From Erwinia piriflorinigrans CFBP 5888 (GTDB lineage: Bacteria > Pseudomonadota > Gammaproteobacteria > Enterobacterales > Enterobacteriaceae), in NCBI RefSeq assembly GCF_001050515.1, contig NZ_CAHS01000015.1:682001-746000 (forward strand): a stretch of 64,000 nucleotides of DNA. Direction: 5' to 3'. The notes beneath the pieces are model-generated. The model was given only the letters and a program-made list of their open reading frames with translations. It was not told where the DNA came from and did no database searches. The first letter of the stretch is position 1. Each line of letters opens with the position of its first letter. The position numbers and the translations under genes are program-made. Shown here in pieces: positions 1 to 9,979 of this stretch.

Positions 1-557
1 TGGATGGAACCGAGATAGGCAATGCGCTGATGACCATGTTGTAACAGCATGCGCATCGCCATCAACGCACCGCTGACGTTATCAAGGCTGACACAGCGGT
101 GGGCGAAACCCGGCACGACCCGATTGATCAACACCATGCCCGGCACCTGCTGCATCAGTGCGGCAAGTTCCCGATCGCACAGAGCTTTTGCATGCACAAT
201 CAGGGCATGACAGCGCTGACGGATCAGCACTTCGATGGCGTGTCGCTCTTTATCGGCATGATGCCATGAGTTAATAATCAGCACCTGTTTTTGCAGCGAC
301 TGGGCAACGGTGTCCACCGCCTTGACCAGCGCACCAAAGAAGGGATCGGAGACATCCATCACCACCACGCCGATGGTGTCACTGAGGCGGTTAGCCAGCG
401 CCTGCGCGTTGGCATCAGGACGGTAGTCCAAACGTTCGATAGTTTTCATCACCATAGCGCGTGTATCGGCGGAAACGGCCGCGCTGTTGTTCAGCACCCG
501 CGAGACGGTGGCAACAGAGACGCCCGCCTCGCGGGCCACATCGCGTATCGTCAACAT
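1..557 (-). CDS. galS: GalS, galactose isorepressor (5' part; gene runs off left edge)
   Basis: LacI-family repressor of the galactose/mgl regulon, cut by the window edge after about 185 codons. The frame opens at the ATG at 557 with an N-terminal LacI helix-turn-helix ([20 protein letters not shown]), followed by the hinge and the first periplasmic-binding-like lobe. Stretches such as [20 protein letters not shown] and [12 protein letters not shown] match GalS of E. coli closely as I remember it. Order galS-yeiB-folE on one strand agrees with E. coli. A GalR/GalS-type operator lies about 110 bp upstream of the start, which suggests autoregulation. GalR is the main alternative; the yeiB neighbourhood favours GalS. 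Confidence 0.9.
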   Translation of the reverse strand, partial: MLTIRDVAREAGVSVATVSRVLNNSAAVSADTRAMVMKTIERLDYRPDANAQALANRLSDTIGVVVMDVSDPFFGALVKAVDTVAQSLQKQVLIINSWHHADKERHAIEVLIRQRCHALIVHAKALCDRELAALMQQVPGMVLINRVVPGFAHRCVSLDNVSGALMAMRMLLQHGHQRIAYLGSI

Positions 558-668
558 GGCCGGTCGCCGCCGATAGATGGATTGTGCATGGTTGTTCCTG
601 ACATAAGGATATTCTGCCGCCTATTTTGTCAGGCATTGACGGCAGACTGCGTGAGAAACATCACAACG

Positions 669-684
669 ATGAAAGCGGTTACAT
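669..684. promoter_or_regulatory. GalR/GalS operator upstream of galS
   Basis: The 16-bp imperfect palindrome ATGAAAGCGGTTACAT fits the GalR/GalS consensus (GTGNAANCGNTTNCAC) in its central AA-N-CG-N-TT core. It sits between yeiB and galS, about 110 bp upstream of the galS start. Autoregulation by GalS is the natural reading. It was identified by eye only. Confidence 0.6.
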
Positions 685-711
685 CATCATTTTAACGCTT
701 TGTGAGCCAAA

Positions 712-1869
712 TCATCTTCCTGGCGGCCTGTCCTCAGCACTAAGGCCAAATGCGGTTAAACGACGCCATAGCCATTCCACCGGCCCCTGACGGAAAAAAC
801 GCAGCCAGAAGACAGAAAACAGCACGTTCACTAGCCAGATCGCGGGCACCAGCGCCAGCAGCTGCAGTCGGTTAAAGTGATTGAACAACGCGAAGTGATT
901 AAACAGCATGGTGCAGATAAGCGTCTGTAACAGATAATTGCTTAGCGCCATGCGCCCGACGGCACTGATGGCCGAGGTAAGACGCAGACGCTGTAATTGA
1001 GGCCACCAGCCAAAGCACAGCGCGGCATAGCCCAGCGCCTGGAACGGTGCACTGACTTCACGCGGTAACTGTAGGAAAAAACCGGCCCAGCGGAAATCCC
1101 ATTGGCTGTACCACTGCAAAACAATGGAGGGGATTTCGATCACTATTCCGGTAAGGATAAGCAACACGCCGCGACGGCGGTAGTGTTGCAGGCTCCAGTC
1201 GCCACGTAGCCAGCCCGTGCGCATCAGGGCCGCACCCAGCAGCATTAATCCCGCCAGCTGCCAGCCATACTGCACCGCCAGCGCCATCAGCGTCGATCCC
1301 AACATACCCAGCCGATTGGTTATGGCTTCCCAGCCGCCGTTTGTCCGCCAGAAGGTTTCGTACTGCACCTCGGCCACATTCGGCAGCCAGGAGCTGCTGG
1401 CGTGCGATCCGGACGCTAACCCGAGCACCACCAGTACCGCGCAGCCAACCAGATAAAGCATCACGCCGGTGTGAAACAGCTGTCGGCTGCCGGGAACATC
1501 ACGGATCATGCGCCATGCAATCAGACCAGTTAGCCCCCAGGCCAGCAGGATATCGCCTTCCCACAGTAAGAGCGCGTGCAGAAAACCGAAAATCACTAGC
1601 CAGGAGAGACGCGACTGTATCCAGCGCTTCCCCCTCGGCAGCAGCATTTGCAGCCCGGCACCAAACAGGATGGCAAACAGCGTCAGGAACTTGGCCTGCG
1701 CCAGCAGATCCAGCGTGGCCCACACCCAAAAATCACCGGAGGAAGGCATGCCATGCCAGGCAGGATTGAGATAGGCGGCTTTCGGTAGACCAAAGGCGGT
1801 AATATTGAGCAACAGAATGCCGAGGATCGCCACTCCACGCACAAAATCCAACGGAAGAATACGGGGCAT
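712..1869 (-). CDS. yeiB: YeiB, DUF418-family inner-membrane protein
   Basis: Polytopic inner-membrane protein of unknown function. About ten hydrophobic segments are visible. The N-terminus (LDFVRGVAILGILLLNI) and the C-terminal DUF418 region (GRMALSNYLLQTLICTMLF, FRQGPVEWLWRRLT) match E. coli YeiB. Starting at the ATG at 1869 gives 385 residues, the E. coli length; an in-frame GTG at 1881 would add four residues. Neither start has a strong ribosome binding site. The gene lies between folE and galS on the same strand, as in E. coli. DUF418 proteins have been suggested to act in envelope or transport processes, but nothing here fixes a role. Confidence 0.9.
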   Translation of the reverse strand: MPRILPLDFVRGVAILGILLLNITAFGLPKAAYLNPAWHGMPSSGDFWVWATLDLLAQAKFLTLFAILFGAGLQMLLPRGKRWIQSRLSWLVIFGFLHALLLWEGDILLAWGLTGLIAWRMIRDVPGSRQLFHTGVMLYLVGCAVLVVLGLASGSHASSSWLPNVAEVQYETFWRTNGGWEAITNRLGMLGSTLMALAVQYGWQLAGLMLLGAALMRTGWLRGDWSLQHYRRRGVLLILTGIVIEIPSIVLQWYSQWDFRWAGFFLQLPREVSAPFQALGYAALCFGWWPQLQRLRLTSAISAVGRMALSNYLLQTLICTMLFNHFALFNHFNRLQLLALVPAIWLVNVLFSVFWLRFFRQGPVEWLWRRLTAFGLSAEDRPPGR

Positions 1870-1969
1870 AGCAGGTTCCACGCAGGGGGCGATGTGTCTG
1901 TTTCAGCGCCCTGTTTACGGTTATTCACGGGCGCCTGGAAGAAAACGCCCGCTGGCGACAGAGCGTCAA

Positions 1970-2635
1970 TTAACGATGGCGCACCGAGCGCAGAAACTCC
2001 TGACGGGTATTCTGACTGGACTTAAACAGTCCGCCCAGTGAAGTGGTTGTCGTGGCACTGGTCGCATCACGAATACCACGCGCTTTCACGCAGTAGTGCA
2101 CCGCATCAATCGAAACCGCCACATTGCTGGTGCCGAGCAGCGTTTGCAACGCCACGAGGATCTGCTGCGTCAGTCTCTCCTGCACCTGCGGGCGCGACGA
2201 GAAGAACTGCACGATGCGGTTGATTTTAGACAGGCCAATCACCTTGTCTTTCGGGATATAGGCCACGGTGGCCTGACCATCAATAATCACAAAGTGATGC
2301 TCACAGGTGCTGGTCAGCGTGATATCACGCACCGTCACCATCTCATCAACCTTCATCTTATTTTCGATCACGGTGATTTTCGGGAAGTTGGCATAGTCCA
2401 GGCCGGAAAACACTTCATTGACGTACATTTTGGCAATACGCTGCGGTGTCTCCGCCAGGCTATCATCTTCCAGATCGAGATTCAGCAGCTGCATGATTTC
2501 GGTCATATGTCCGGCAATCAGCTGTTTACGGGTATCATCATCCATTTCACGTACCGGCGCGCGCAGCGGGGTTTCCAGACCACGGGCAACCAGTGCCTGA
2601 TGAACGAGTGTGGCTTCCTGACTCAACGTTGCCAT
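1970..2635 (-). CDS. folE: GTP cyclohydrolase I (FolE)
   Basis: Converts GTP to 7,8-dihydroneopterin triphosphate, the first step of tetrahydrofolate synthesis, in the cytoplasm. The 221 residues equal the family length. Zinc ligands are recognisable as Cys111, His114 and Cys182 in the CEHHFV and HYCVKARG motifs, and the signature [20 protein letters not shown] is intact. The ATG at 2635 has a GGAGAAG ribosome binding site eight bases upstream. The gene precedes yeiB on the same strand with a gap of about 100 bp, so the two may be co-transcribed. Confidence 0.97.
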   Translation of the reverse strand: MATLSQEATLVHQALVARGLETPLRAPVREMDDDTRKQLIAGHMTEIMQLLNLDLEDDSLAETPQRIAKMYVNEVFSGLDYANFPKITVIENKMKVDEMVTVRDITLTSTCEHHFVIIDGQATVAYIPKDKVIGLSKINRIVQFFSSRPQVQERLTQQILVALQTLLGTSNVAVSIDAVHYCVKARGIRDATSATTTTSLGGLFKSSQNTRQEFLRSVRHR

Positions 2636-2779
2636 GTGTTTAATCTTCTCCGGCAGTAGCGGGTCTGTCGCGTAAAATTGAGGTTACGGTGACAGTCCCG
2701 GCGAAATTTCGTGAGCGCTATTTTGGAACACATTCAGCGCGTAATCCAGCGAATCCCTATAATCGACAATGAAACGGCG

Positions 2780-3913
2780 TCATTCAGTCACCGCCGCACG
2801 CCGCCACACCAGCATACCGGCAATCAGCAAAGCGCCCCCGGCGACATACAGCGCTGGTTCCAGCCGCTGGGTTAAAGAGGTTGAGATGGCAGACAGCAGT
2901 GGCCCCGCCAGCTGACCAAGCGCATAGCCGGTGGTCAATAGACCGGCAAGATAGCGGGCGTGCTGCGGTGCCAGCTCGCGACCATACTGCAACGACAGCT
3001 GTACCACGCAGAGAAAACCGCCGCCAACCAGCCCGGCCCCCAGCAGCAGACCGCCAATGCCGGGAACGATATCAGCGGCAAAGACGCCCATCGCCTGGAG
3101 CCACAGTACCAGTGCCAGCCGTCGATTTGCCTGGCCGAAACGCCGTGTCACAATGCCGATGACGATACCCAGCACCGCCGCCGCGCCGAATACCGGCCAG
3201 ACAAACTGGCTTATCACGCCGGGAAAACGCGTGGTAGCCATCTGCGATAAAAAAGTGGCAGGCAGGATATAGCCAAATCCGGCCAGGCTGTAGCTCCACA
3301 CCAGCCGCTTCAGCCCGCTGGTCAGGCGCAATGGCGGCGCTGGCGTGTCCGGGCGGTGCAGCTCTCCGGTGCGCGGCAAGGCGCGCGCAATCAGCAGTAC
3401 CAACAGCAGAGCCAGCCCGCCATAGGCAGCCCACGCCCAGCCCGCGCTCGCCTGATAGCCGTGCAGCACCACCGCCAGTATGCCGCTGATGAATATGCCG
3501 GTGCCTGGCCCGGCAAATACCGCCGCGCTCAGCCCCGGTCGCTGGTGCCGGAGCAGCTGTTCGTTGCTCCAGGCGGCGATCAGCACCATCGCCCAGCCGC
3601 TGGCCCAGCCAATCAGGAAGCGCACCAGCGCGTGCTGCCAGGGTGCAGAGAGAACCGCTGACAGCAACGTCAGCACAACCGCCCCCCAGACGCCAGCGCG
3701 TAAACGCCACTCCACGCGTCGGGTCGCGCGCATGGCGTTAAACGAACCGCACAAATAACCCAGGTAATTACATGCCGCTACCACCGCCGCGCTGGTCAGC
3801 GACAGCTGGTGCTCTGCTATCATTAACGGCACCTGTGGGGTAAACGCAAAGCGCCCTATCCCCATTGCCACCACCAGCGCCAGAAAAGCGCTGAACGCCA
3901 CACGAACTGCCAT
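2780..3913 (-). CDS. YbfB/YjiJ-type MFS transporter
   Basis: A 377-residue membrane protein with about twelve hydrophobic segments. The N-terminus GIGRFAFTPQVPLM, followed by ACNYLGYLCGS and later RFLIGWASGWAMVLI, is typical of the YbfB/YjiJ branch of the major facilitator superfamily. The substrate is unknown. The gene is divergent from a LysR-type regulator starting 101 bp away, the usual arrangement for a regulator that controls its neighbour. A GGGAG ribosome binding site precedes the ATG at 3913. It is not part of the E. coli folE-yeiG interval, so it is a lineage-specific insertion. Confidence 0.8.
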   Translation of the reverse strand: MAVRVAFSAFLALVVAMGIGRFAFTPQVPLMIAEHQLSLTSAAVVAACNYLGYLCGSFNAMRATRRVEWRLRAGVWGAVVLTLLSAVLSAPWQHALVRFLIGWASGWAMVLIAAWSNEQLLRHQRPGLSAAVFAGPGTGIFISGILAVVLHGYQASAGWAWAAYGGLALLLVLLIARALPRTGELHRPDTPAPPLRLTSGLKRLVWSYSLAGFGYILPATFLSQMATTRFPGVISQFVWPVFGAAAVLGIVIGIVTRRFGQANRRLALVLWLQAMGVFAADIVPGIGGLLLGAGLVGGGFLCVVQLSLQYGRELAPQHARYLAGLLTTGYALGQLAGPLLSAISTSLTQRLEPALYVAGGALLIAGMLVWRRAAVTE

Positions 3914-4014
3914 AATTACTCCCGACTGGATTAGCGTTTGCCATCAGAATGCACTAAGGATAGAATGACGAAAAGTGAATAATACTAAACAAGTTGATTA
4001 CGATAAGTGAATAC

Positions 4015-4893
4015 ATGGATCTGACCCAGCTAAAAATGTTCTGTGCGGTGGCTGACTGCGGCTCGATGGCGCGAGCGGCACAGCAGCTGCATCGCGTGCC
4101 CTCAAACCTCACCACCCGCCTGCGACAGCTGGAAGAAGAGCTGGGTTGCGACCTGTTTATTCGCGAAAAACAGCGGCTGCGACTGTCGCCGATGGGGCAC
4201 AACTTCCTCTGTTATGCGCAGCGCATTCTGGTACTCAGTGAAGAAGCGCTGAATATGACCCACGCGGGTCAGCCAGGCGGACACTTCGCCTTAGGCTCAA
4301 TGGAGAGCACGGCGGCCACGCGCCTGCCTTTGCTGCTGGCCGAGTTTCATCAGCGCTATCCGGCGGTTACCCTGGCGCTGGTTACCGGCACATCAGGCGA
4401 ATTAATTGAACGGGTACGCGTCGGAACCCTCGCCGCCGCGCTGGTAGATGGCCCGATCAACGTTGAGGAACTTAACGGCTGCGTGGCGTTTCACGAGGAG
4501 ATGGTGCTGATCTCAAGTCTGGATCACAGCGCCATCAGTCGTCCGGCAGAGGCTGCGGGCAGCACCCTGTTTGCCTTCCGTCCCAGCTGTTCCTACCGCG
4601 TTCGTTTCGAAAACTGGTTTCGTGCCGCCGGCGTCCAGCCGGGCAATGTGATGGAGATCCAGTCCTATCATGCGATGCTCGCCTGCGTCGCCAGCGGTGG
4701 CGGGCTGGCGCTGCTGCCCGCTGCGGTTTTGGCGCAGTTGCCGGGGCACGAGCGCGTGCGCCAGCACTCGCTGCCGCCCGCCATCCGTGATACCGATACC
4801 CTGCTGATATGGCGGCGCGATGCCTTCACCGCCAATATTGAAGCGCTGAAATACCTGATTATTGAACAATTTGAGGCTAATCCTGACGATTAG
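4015..4893 (+). CDS. LysR-family regulator (PtrR/YneJ-like)
   Basis: A 293-residue LysR-type transcriptional regulator. The N-terminal winged helix-turn-helix (MDLTQLKMFCAVADCGSMARA, then VPSNLTTRLRQLEEELG) is followed by a LysR substrate domain. The whole protein resembles E. coli PtrR (YneJ), including FALGSMESTAATRLP and the late ESYHGML-like stretch, but orthology is not certain. The ATG at 4015 is chosen over an in-frame TTG at 3994 because it matches the usual LysR start. The gene is divergent from the YbfB-type transporter and upstream of frmA-yeiG on the same strand, so either could be a target. The inducer is unknown. Confidence 0.8.
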   Translation: MDLTQLKMFCAVADCGSMARAAQQLHRVPSNLTTRLRQLEEELGCDLFIREKQRLRLSPMGHNFLCYAQRILVLSEEALNMTHAGQPGGHFALGSMESTAATRLPLLLAEFHQRYPAVTLALVTGTSGELIERVRVGTLAAALVDGPINVEELNGCVAFHEEMVLISSLDHSAISRPAEAAGSTLFAFRPSCSYRVRFENWFRAAGVQPGNVMEIQSYHAMLACVASGGGLALLPAAVLAQLPGHERVRQHSLPPAIRDTDTLLIWRRDAFTANIEALKYLIIEQFEANPDD

Positions 4894-4972
4894 AGGCGCT
4901 TTTCCTCAATCCGGGTGACGCTTAACCACACTTTCTGCTCCAGACCGATTAATCCCGGCGCGGAGTCCCTGA

Positions 4973-6112
<1,140 letters not shown>

Positions 6113-6123
6113 GGAAGAAAAGG

Positions 6124-6969
6124 ATGTCATCTTCACTGGAGCTTTTAGAAGAACATCGCCTGTTTGGTGGCTGGCAGCAGCGTTATCGCCATCATTCCGC
6201 CAGCATGAACTGCGCGATGACCTTCAGCATCTTTTTACCCGGCCCGAAAAGCAGTACGCCGCCGCCGGTGGTCTGGTTCCTTGCCGGGCTGACCTGTAGC
6301 GATGAAAACTTCAGCGTCAAGTCCGGGGCGCAGCGCGTAGCGGCAGAACTGGGGCTGGTGCTGGTGATGCCGGATACCGGTCCACGGGGAGAACAGGTTG
6401 CTGATGACGACGGTTACGATCTAGGGCAAGGGGCGAGCTTCTATCTCAATGCCAGCGAAACGCCGTGGGCCAGTCATTTTCGCATGTACGATTACATCAA
6501 CAGCGAACTTCCGGCGCTGATCGCCGGGAACTTCAACATCAGCGATCGTCAGGCGATGATGGGGCATTCGATGGGTGGGCATGGCGCGTTAATGCTGGCG
6601 CTGCGCAATCCGGGAAAATTTAGCTCGGTGTCCGCTTTTGCGCCGATCGTGAATCCGATGGAGGTTCCGTGGGGAAAAAAGGCCTTTAGCGCCTATCTGG
6701 GTGAGGATATCAGCGCCTGGCAGCAGTATGACAGTTGCTGGCTGATGCGTAACGGCGGTGCGGTACTTCCGATGTTGGTCGACCAGGGGGACAGCGATCA
6801 GTTCCTTGCCGATCAGCTCCGGCCTGAACAGCTGGAGGCAACGGCGCACGAACTGGGCTATCCGCTAACCTTGCGTATACAGCCAGGTTATGACCATAGT
6901 TACTTCTTTATCGCCAGTTTTATCGAAGATCACCTGCGCTTCCATGCCCGGCATCTGTTGGTGTCGTAA
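6124..6969 (+). CDS. yeiG: S-formylglutathione hydrolase YeiG
   Basis: Esterase-D-type alpha/beta hydrolase that splits S-formylglutathione to formate and glutathione, completing formaldehyde detoxification. The 281 residues show the nucleophile elbow GHSMGGHG (Ser149), the acid region DQGDSDQFL (Asp223 or Asp225) and the histidine in PGYDHSYFF (His258). Sequence such as [13 protein letters not shown] and FAPIVNP matches E. coli YeiG better than FrmB. It follows frmA by 11 bp with an AAGGAAGAAAAGG leader, so the pair is an operon. In E. coli yeiG stands alone near folE and frmA sits elsewhere; here they are joined. Confidence 0.94.
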   Translation: MSSSLELLEEHRLFGGWQQRYRHHSASMNCAMTFSIFLPGPKSSTPPPVVWFLAGLTCSDENFSVKSGAQRVAAELGLVLVMPDTGPRGEQVADDDGYDLGQGASFYLNASETPWASHFRMYDYINSELPALIAGNFNISDRQAMMGHSMGGHGALMLALRNPGKFSSVSAFAPIVNPMEVPWGKKAFSAYLGEDISAWQQYDSCWLMRNGGAVLPMLVDQGDSDQFLADQLRPEQLEATAHELGYPLTLRIQPGYDHSYFFIASFIEDHLRFHARHLLVS

Positions 6970-6984
6970 CCCATTACGCGAAGA

Positions 6985-7017
6985 CATGTGTCATTCCTCC
7001 TTCTGGAATGACACATG
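6985..7017. terminator. Hairpin after yeiG
   Basis: A perfect 13-bp inverted repeat (CATGTGTCATTCC with its complement) and a 7-base loop lie 16 bp after the yeiG stop. The T-tract after it is short, so it may be a weak terminator or an mRNA-stabilising stem. Confidence 0.5.
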
Positions 7018-7080
7018 AGTTTGAACTCTCCGTTGCAGAAATAAACAACTCAGACACAGGTGATGTCCGATCGGGTTTTA

Positions 7081-7115
7081 GCGGCTATCTGAGCAGTTTA
7101 CCGCTCAATAGCCGC
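7081..7115. terminator. Hairpin after the subtilase gene
   Basis: The repeat GCGGCTAT-C-TGAGC pairs with GCTCA-ATAGCCGC around an 8-base loop, 18 bp past the stop of the minus-strand protease. Reading on the minus strand it is followed by TAAAACCC, so the T-tract is poor. It is the only candidate 3' end for that gene. Confidence 0.45.
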
Positions 7116-7132
7116 CATATCTTGTCGACCGT

Positions 7133-9061
7133 TTAGCAACCCGCGTGCATGTTTTTTGCGCCCTTTACACGCCATGCGCCCCACTCACCCTCACTGCCAG
7201 GCTTCGTCCCATTCACCCACCAGCCGTTTAGCCATACCTTGCCTTCCCAGCTCACTTCGGTACAGGCCTTGTCATAGGTCTTTTTGGCATCCCATTTCGG
7301 AGCCGTCGTGCCGCCGTTTAGCGTAAACGTCAACTTGCCCTGCTTAATCAGCGCACCCTGGGTATTGGTTGCCGTATAGTGCAGGGAATATTCACCCGGA
7401 GTAACGGATGAGAGCGGGATCTTGATGCTCATACTGTTATCGTTGAGCTGTTTATTTGCCGAGCCTTTTTTTACACCCTTACTGTCAACGACTTTAGCAT
7501 CCAGCTTCAGTTTCCCCGTCGCTTTAACTTTAAAACTCAGGGTTGATGACTGTTCTGAGATGGTGCCTGCCTTCAAATCGGACACAACCACGTCTTCCAC
7601 AGGTGTTTCAGCACCCAACAGTTTTTCTGCCGCTCTCAGCATATCAGGCTGCGTACCAATGTACTTGCCAGGGCTGCTCAGCGGTGTGCCGGTTTCCGTT
7701 AACAGTTCACGCATCTCTTTCGGGGATACCGTTATGCCATGTTGTTTCGCTATTCCCGATAAACCCGCCACCGCGCCGGCAATAATCGGGTTGGCTGAAG
7801 AGGTGCCGGAGAAGCTATCGGTATATTGCGCATTAGGGGCGTTCCACAAATCAGCACCCGCTCCATTAGCATAAGTGGTGGTCACGTAGTCGCCCCAGGA
7901 AGCACTGCTTACCGCAGAGCCATAATCACTAAACCAGGACCTCTTACCCGTTTTCGCATCCACCGCTCCGGCAAGGATAGAGCCTGAATCACGCTTATTG
8001 CGGTCGAACTTCCCTTTAAAACTCGGATGATCGAGATCGATATTGCCATTTCCCGCCGCAGCAATAACGTGGATACCACTATCAGTTGCCGTTTTTATCG
8101 CATCAAACCAGGACCGATTATACTCCACAGGGGCATAACAACTATTGGTACAGCCCGGCATGCTGGTAATGCGTAAATGGATACCGAGCTGTACCACATC
8201 TCCCGGCTTTAGCCGTTTAATCGCCTTAACAAACAGTTCATTAGGCGAATCGGAATAGGCAAAGCTGGCCTGGTTGGCAATGCCGGTAACACCAAAACCA
8301 TTATCTTTGCCCGCCATAATGCCGACTGACTGGGTGTCGTGCGCGCTGATTATCTCTGGAGAGTGGGTCAATGAGAATATGGGTTTGGGAAGGTCAAGGT
8401 GGTCATGATCCCAGCGATTGATTTCAGTAGAAAGCACGGTGATGCCTTTACCCGCGCTGCTGGGATATTTTTTGTGGGCCGCATCCGCATTGATCCCGCC
8501 CAGCGCGTAACCGGTTCCTTTGTCGTCCGGTGCTTTCATATAGTATTGCAGGTCAACAAAGGAGGGAATTGCTGCATCAGCCCCCTGCGGGGGTGCCTCA
8601 CCGGTCGCGGATAAGCGCCCTGTCACTCCGTTTTCATCGGAAAAATGATCAAGGGGTACAGGTTTGGAGTCCGGATAAACCGCCTCAACATCATGCTCTT
8701 TTTCGATGGAATTGATAATGTCATTAATATAATCAATATTCCGCTTCTGATTTTCCGGCAATTTTATTTCAAAATACCGATTCAGCCCGTTTTTGTTGCT
8801 GTTAACACCGAGCCGTGAAGAGCGGGGAACATCGTCAAACAGCTTATTCATATGCAGCTGCATGCCATAGCTGTTGCTCAGACGAATATTTTTATTATTG
8901 TCAGGCTGCACATCATTCAGATTCAGCGCTCTCATGCCCTTTTCGCTAAATTTTACCACTACCGCACTATAATCAACCCCTTCTCCAGCATAGAAGTCGA
9001 CGGTGGCTGCTGCGTTAGCCGAACAGAGAGCCATCATGGTATATAACAGTTTCTTCTTCAT
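7133..9061 (-). CDS. Secreted S8 subtilisin-like protease with C-terminal chitin-binding-like module
   Basis: A 642-residue exported serine protease. It has a Sec-type signal peptide (about residues 1-19), a propeptide-like region (about 20-135), a subtilase domain (about 165-480), a beta-rich linker (about 485-585) and a Trp-rich C-terminal module (about 588-634) with the pattern of CBM5/12-type domains. The nucleophile Ser421 lies in FSGTSSANP, the oxyanion Asn338 in AAAGNGN, and the probable catalytic His241 in SAHDTQSVG. The usual catalytic Asp position reads VLSTEIN (Ser211, Thr212, Glu213), so the acid is unclear. The ATG at 9061 follows GGAAAG. The gene sits in the yeiG-lysP interval where E. 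coli has cirA. The substrate is unknown; the module suggests binding to chitin or another polysaccharide. Confidence 0.85.
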   Translation of the reverse strand: MKKKLLYTMMALCSANAAATVDFYAGEGVDYSAVVVKFSEKGMRALNLNDVQPDNNKNIRLSNSYGMQLHMNKLFDDVPRSSRLGVNSNKNGLNRYFEIKLPENQKRNIDYINDIINSIEKEHDVEAVYPDSKPVPLDHFSDENGVTGRLSATGEAPPQGADAAIPSFVDLQYYMKAPDDKGTGYALGGINADAAHKKYPSSAGKGITVLSTEINRWDHDHLDLPKPIFSLTHSPEIISAHDTQSVGIMAGKDNGFGVTGIANQASFAYSDSPNELFVKAIKRLKPGDVVQLGIHLRITSMPGCTNSCYAPVEYNRSWFDAIKTATDSGIHVIAAAGNGNIDLDHPSFKGKFDRNKRDSGSILAGAVDAKTGKRSWFSDYGSAVSSASWGDYVTTTYANGAGADLWNAPNAQYTDSFSGTSSANPIIAGAVAGLSGIAKQHGITVSPKEMRELLTETGTPLSSPGKYIGTQPDMLRAAEKLLGAETPVEDVVVSDLKAGTISEQSSTLSFKVKATGKLKLDAKVVDSKGVKKGSANKQLNDNSMSIKIPLSSVTPGEYSLHYTATNTQGALIKQGKLTFTLNGGTTAPKWDAKKTYDKACTEVSWEGKVWLNGWWVNGTKPGSEGEWGAWRVKGAKNMHAGC

Positions 9062-9193
9062 TTCTTTCCAGTTTACATCGTCAATAAGGAGTAAACAGTT
9101 TATAAAGGAGACTGTAACTTGATGAAATTAAACACTCTTAATACGCTTAATTTCACCGACCGTGAGGTGCTATAACCCAAAAAAAGCCCGACG

Positions 9194-9979
9194 CTAAAAC
9201 GCCGGAGCCGCCACCAACCCATCAATTAACACCTGCGGAACCCCCTGCGAACAGCGTTCAATGCGCCCTTGTACACCATATACCCGCGCAAGGCTTTCAG
9301 GCGTGATCACCTCTTCTGGCCGACCATCGGCGATTAGCTCACCGTTTTGCAGCATCAGCACATGCTCCGCGTGGCGCAACGCGATATTGATATCGTGTAC
9401 CACCACCACGGTAACAATATTGCGCAGACGCGTTTCGCGCCGTACCAAATCCATCACATGAAACTGATAGTTCAAATCGAGCGCGCTCAAGGGCTCATCA
9501 AGTAACAGCAGTTCCGGGCGACGGATCAGCGACTGCGCCAGGCCGACCAGCTGCTTCTGCCCGCCAGAAAGCTGATCAAGATAGCTTAGCGCCAGGTGCG
9601 CGATGCCCAGCTGTTGCAACAGCGCCATCACTTCGGCTTCGCTGGCCGCGCTGCTGCGCCCGCCGCTGGCTCGCTGCGCCACGATAATTGACTCCAACAC
9701 ATGCAGATGCACCCCGGCAGGTAAAGACTGCGGCAGGTACACCACGCGTGAAGCCCGACGGGCAAACGGCAACGCCGTCAGCTCTTCGCCGTTGAGCCAC
9801 AGCTCGCCTTGCGCCTGATTCAGCCCGGCCAGAGAACGCAGCAGCGTCGATTTACCGCAGCCGTTCGGCCCCAGCAGCACGGTGATTTTACCACGCGGTA
9901 GTCGCTCAACATTGAGGTTGTCGATCACCTGACGCTTCGTATAACCGGCTTTAAAGCCGCTGATTTTCAGCCCCTGCAT
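9194..9979 (-). CDS. Iron-siderophore-type ABC transporter ATPase (FecE-like)
   Basis: A 261-residue ATP-binding subunit of a class II importer. Walker A (GPNGCGKSTLL), the signature LSGGQKQLVGLAQ and Walker B (LLLLDEPLSALDL) are intact, and the order matches FecE/FepC/BtuD-like proteins. Its ATG overlaps the stop of the permease gene (ATGA), so the two are translationally coupled. The Fur-box-like site upstream of the permease points to iron-regulated uptake of a ferric siderophore, although haem or cobalamin cannot be excluded. No periplasmic binding protein or outer-membrane receptor is encoded next to it. Confidence 0.9.
   Translation of the reverse strand: MQGLKISGFKAGYTKRQVIDNLNVERLPRGKITVLLGPNGCGKSTLLRSLAGLNQAQGELWLNGEELTALPFARRASRVVYLPQSLPAGVHLHVLESIIVAQRASGGRSSAASEAEVMALLQQLGIAHLALSYLDQLSGGQKQLVGLAQSLIRRPELLLLDEPLSALDLNYQFHVMDLVRRETRLRNIVTVVVVHDINIALRHAEHVLMLQNGELIADGRPEEVITPESLARVYGVQGRIERCSQGVPQVLIDGLVAAPAF

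Noticed and set aside
415..636. 73-codon minus-strand frame overlapping the galS start
   Set aside because: It is out of frame with the clear GalS reading that starts at 557; a shadow of that gene.
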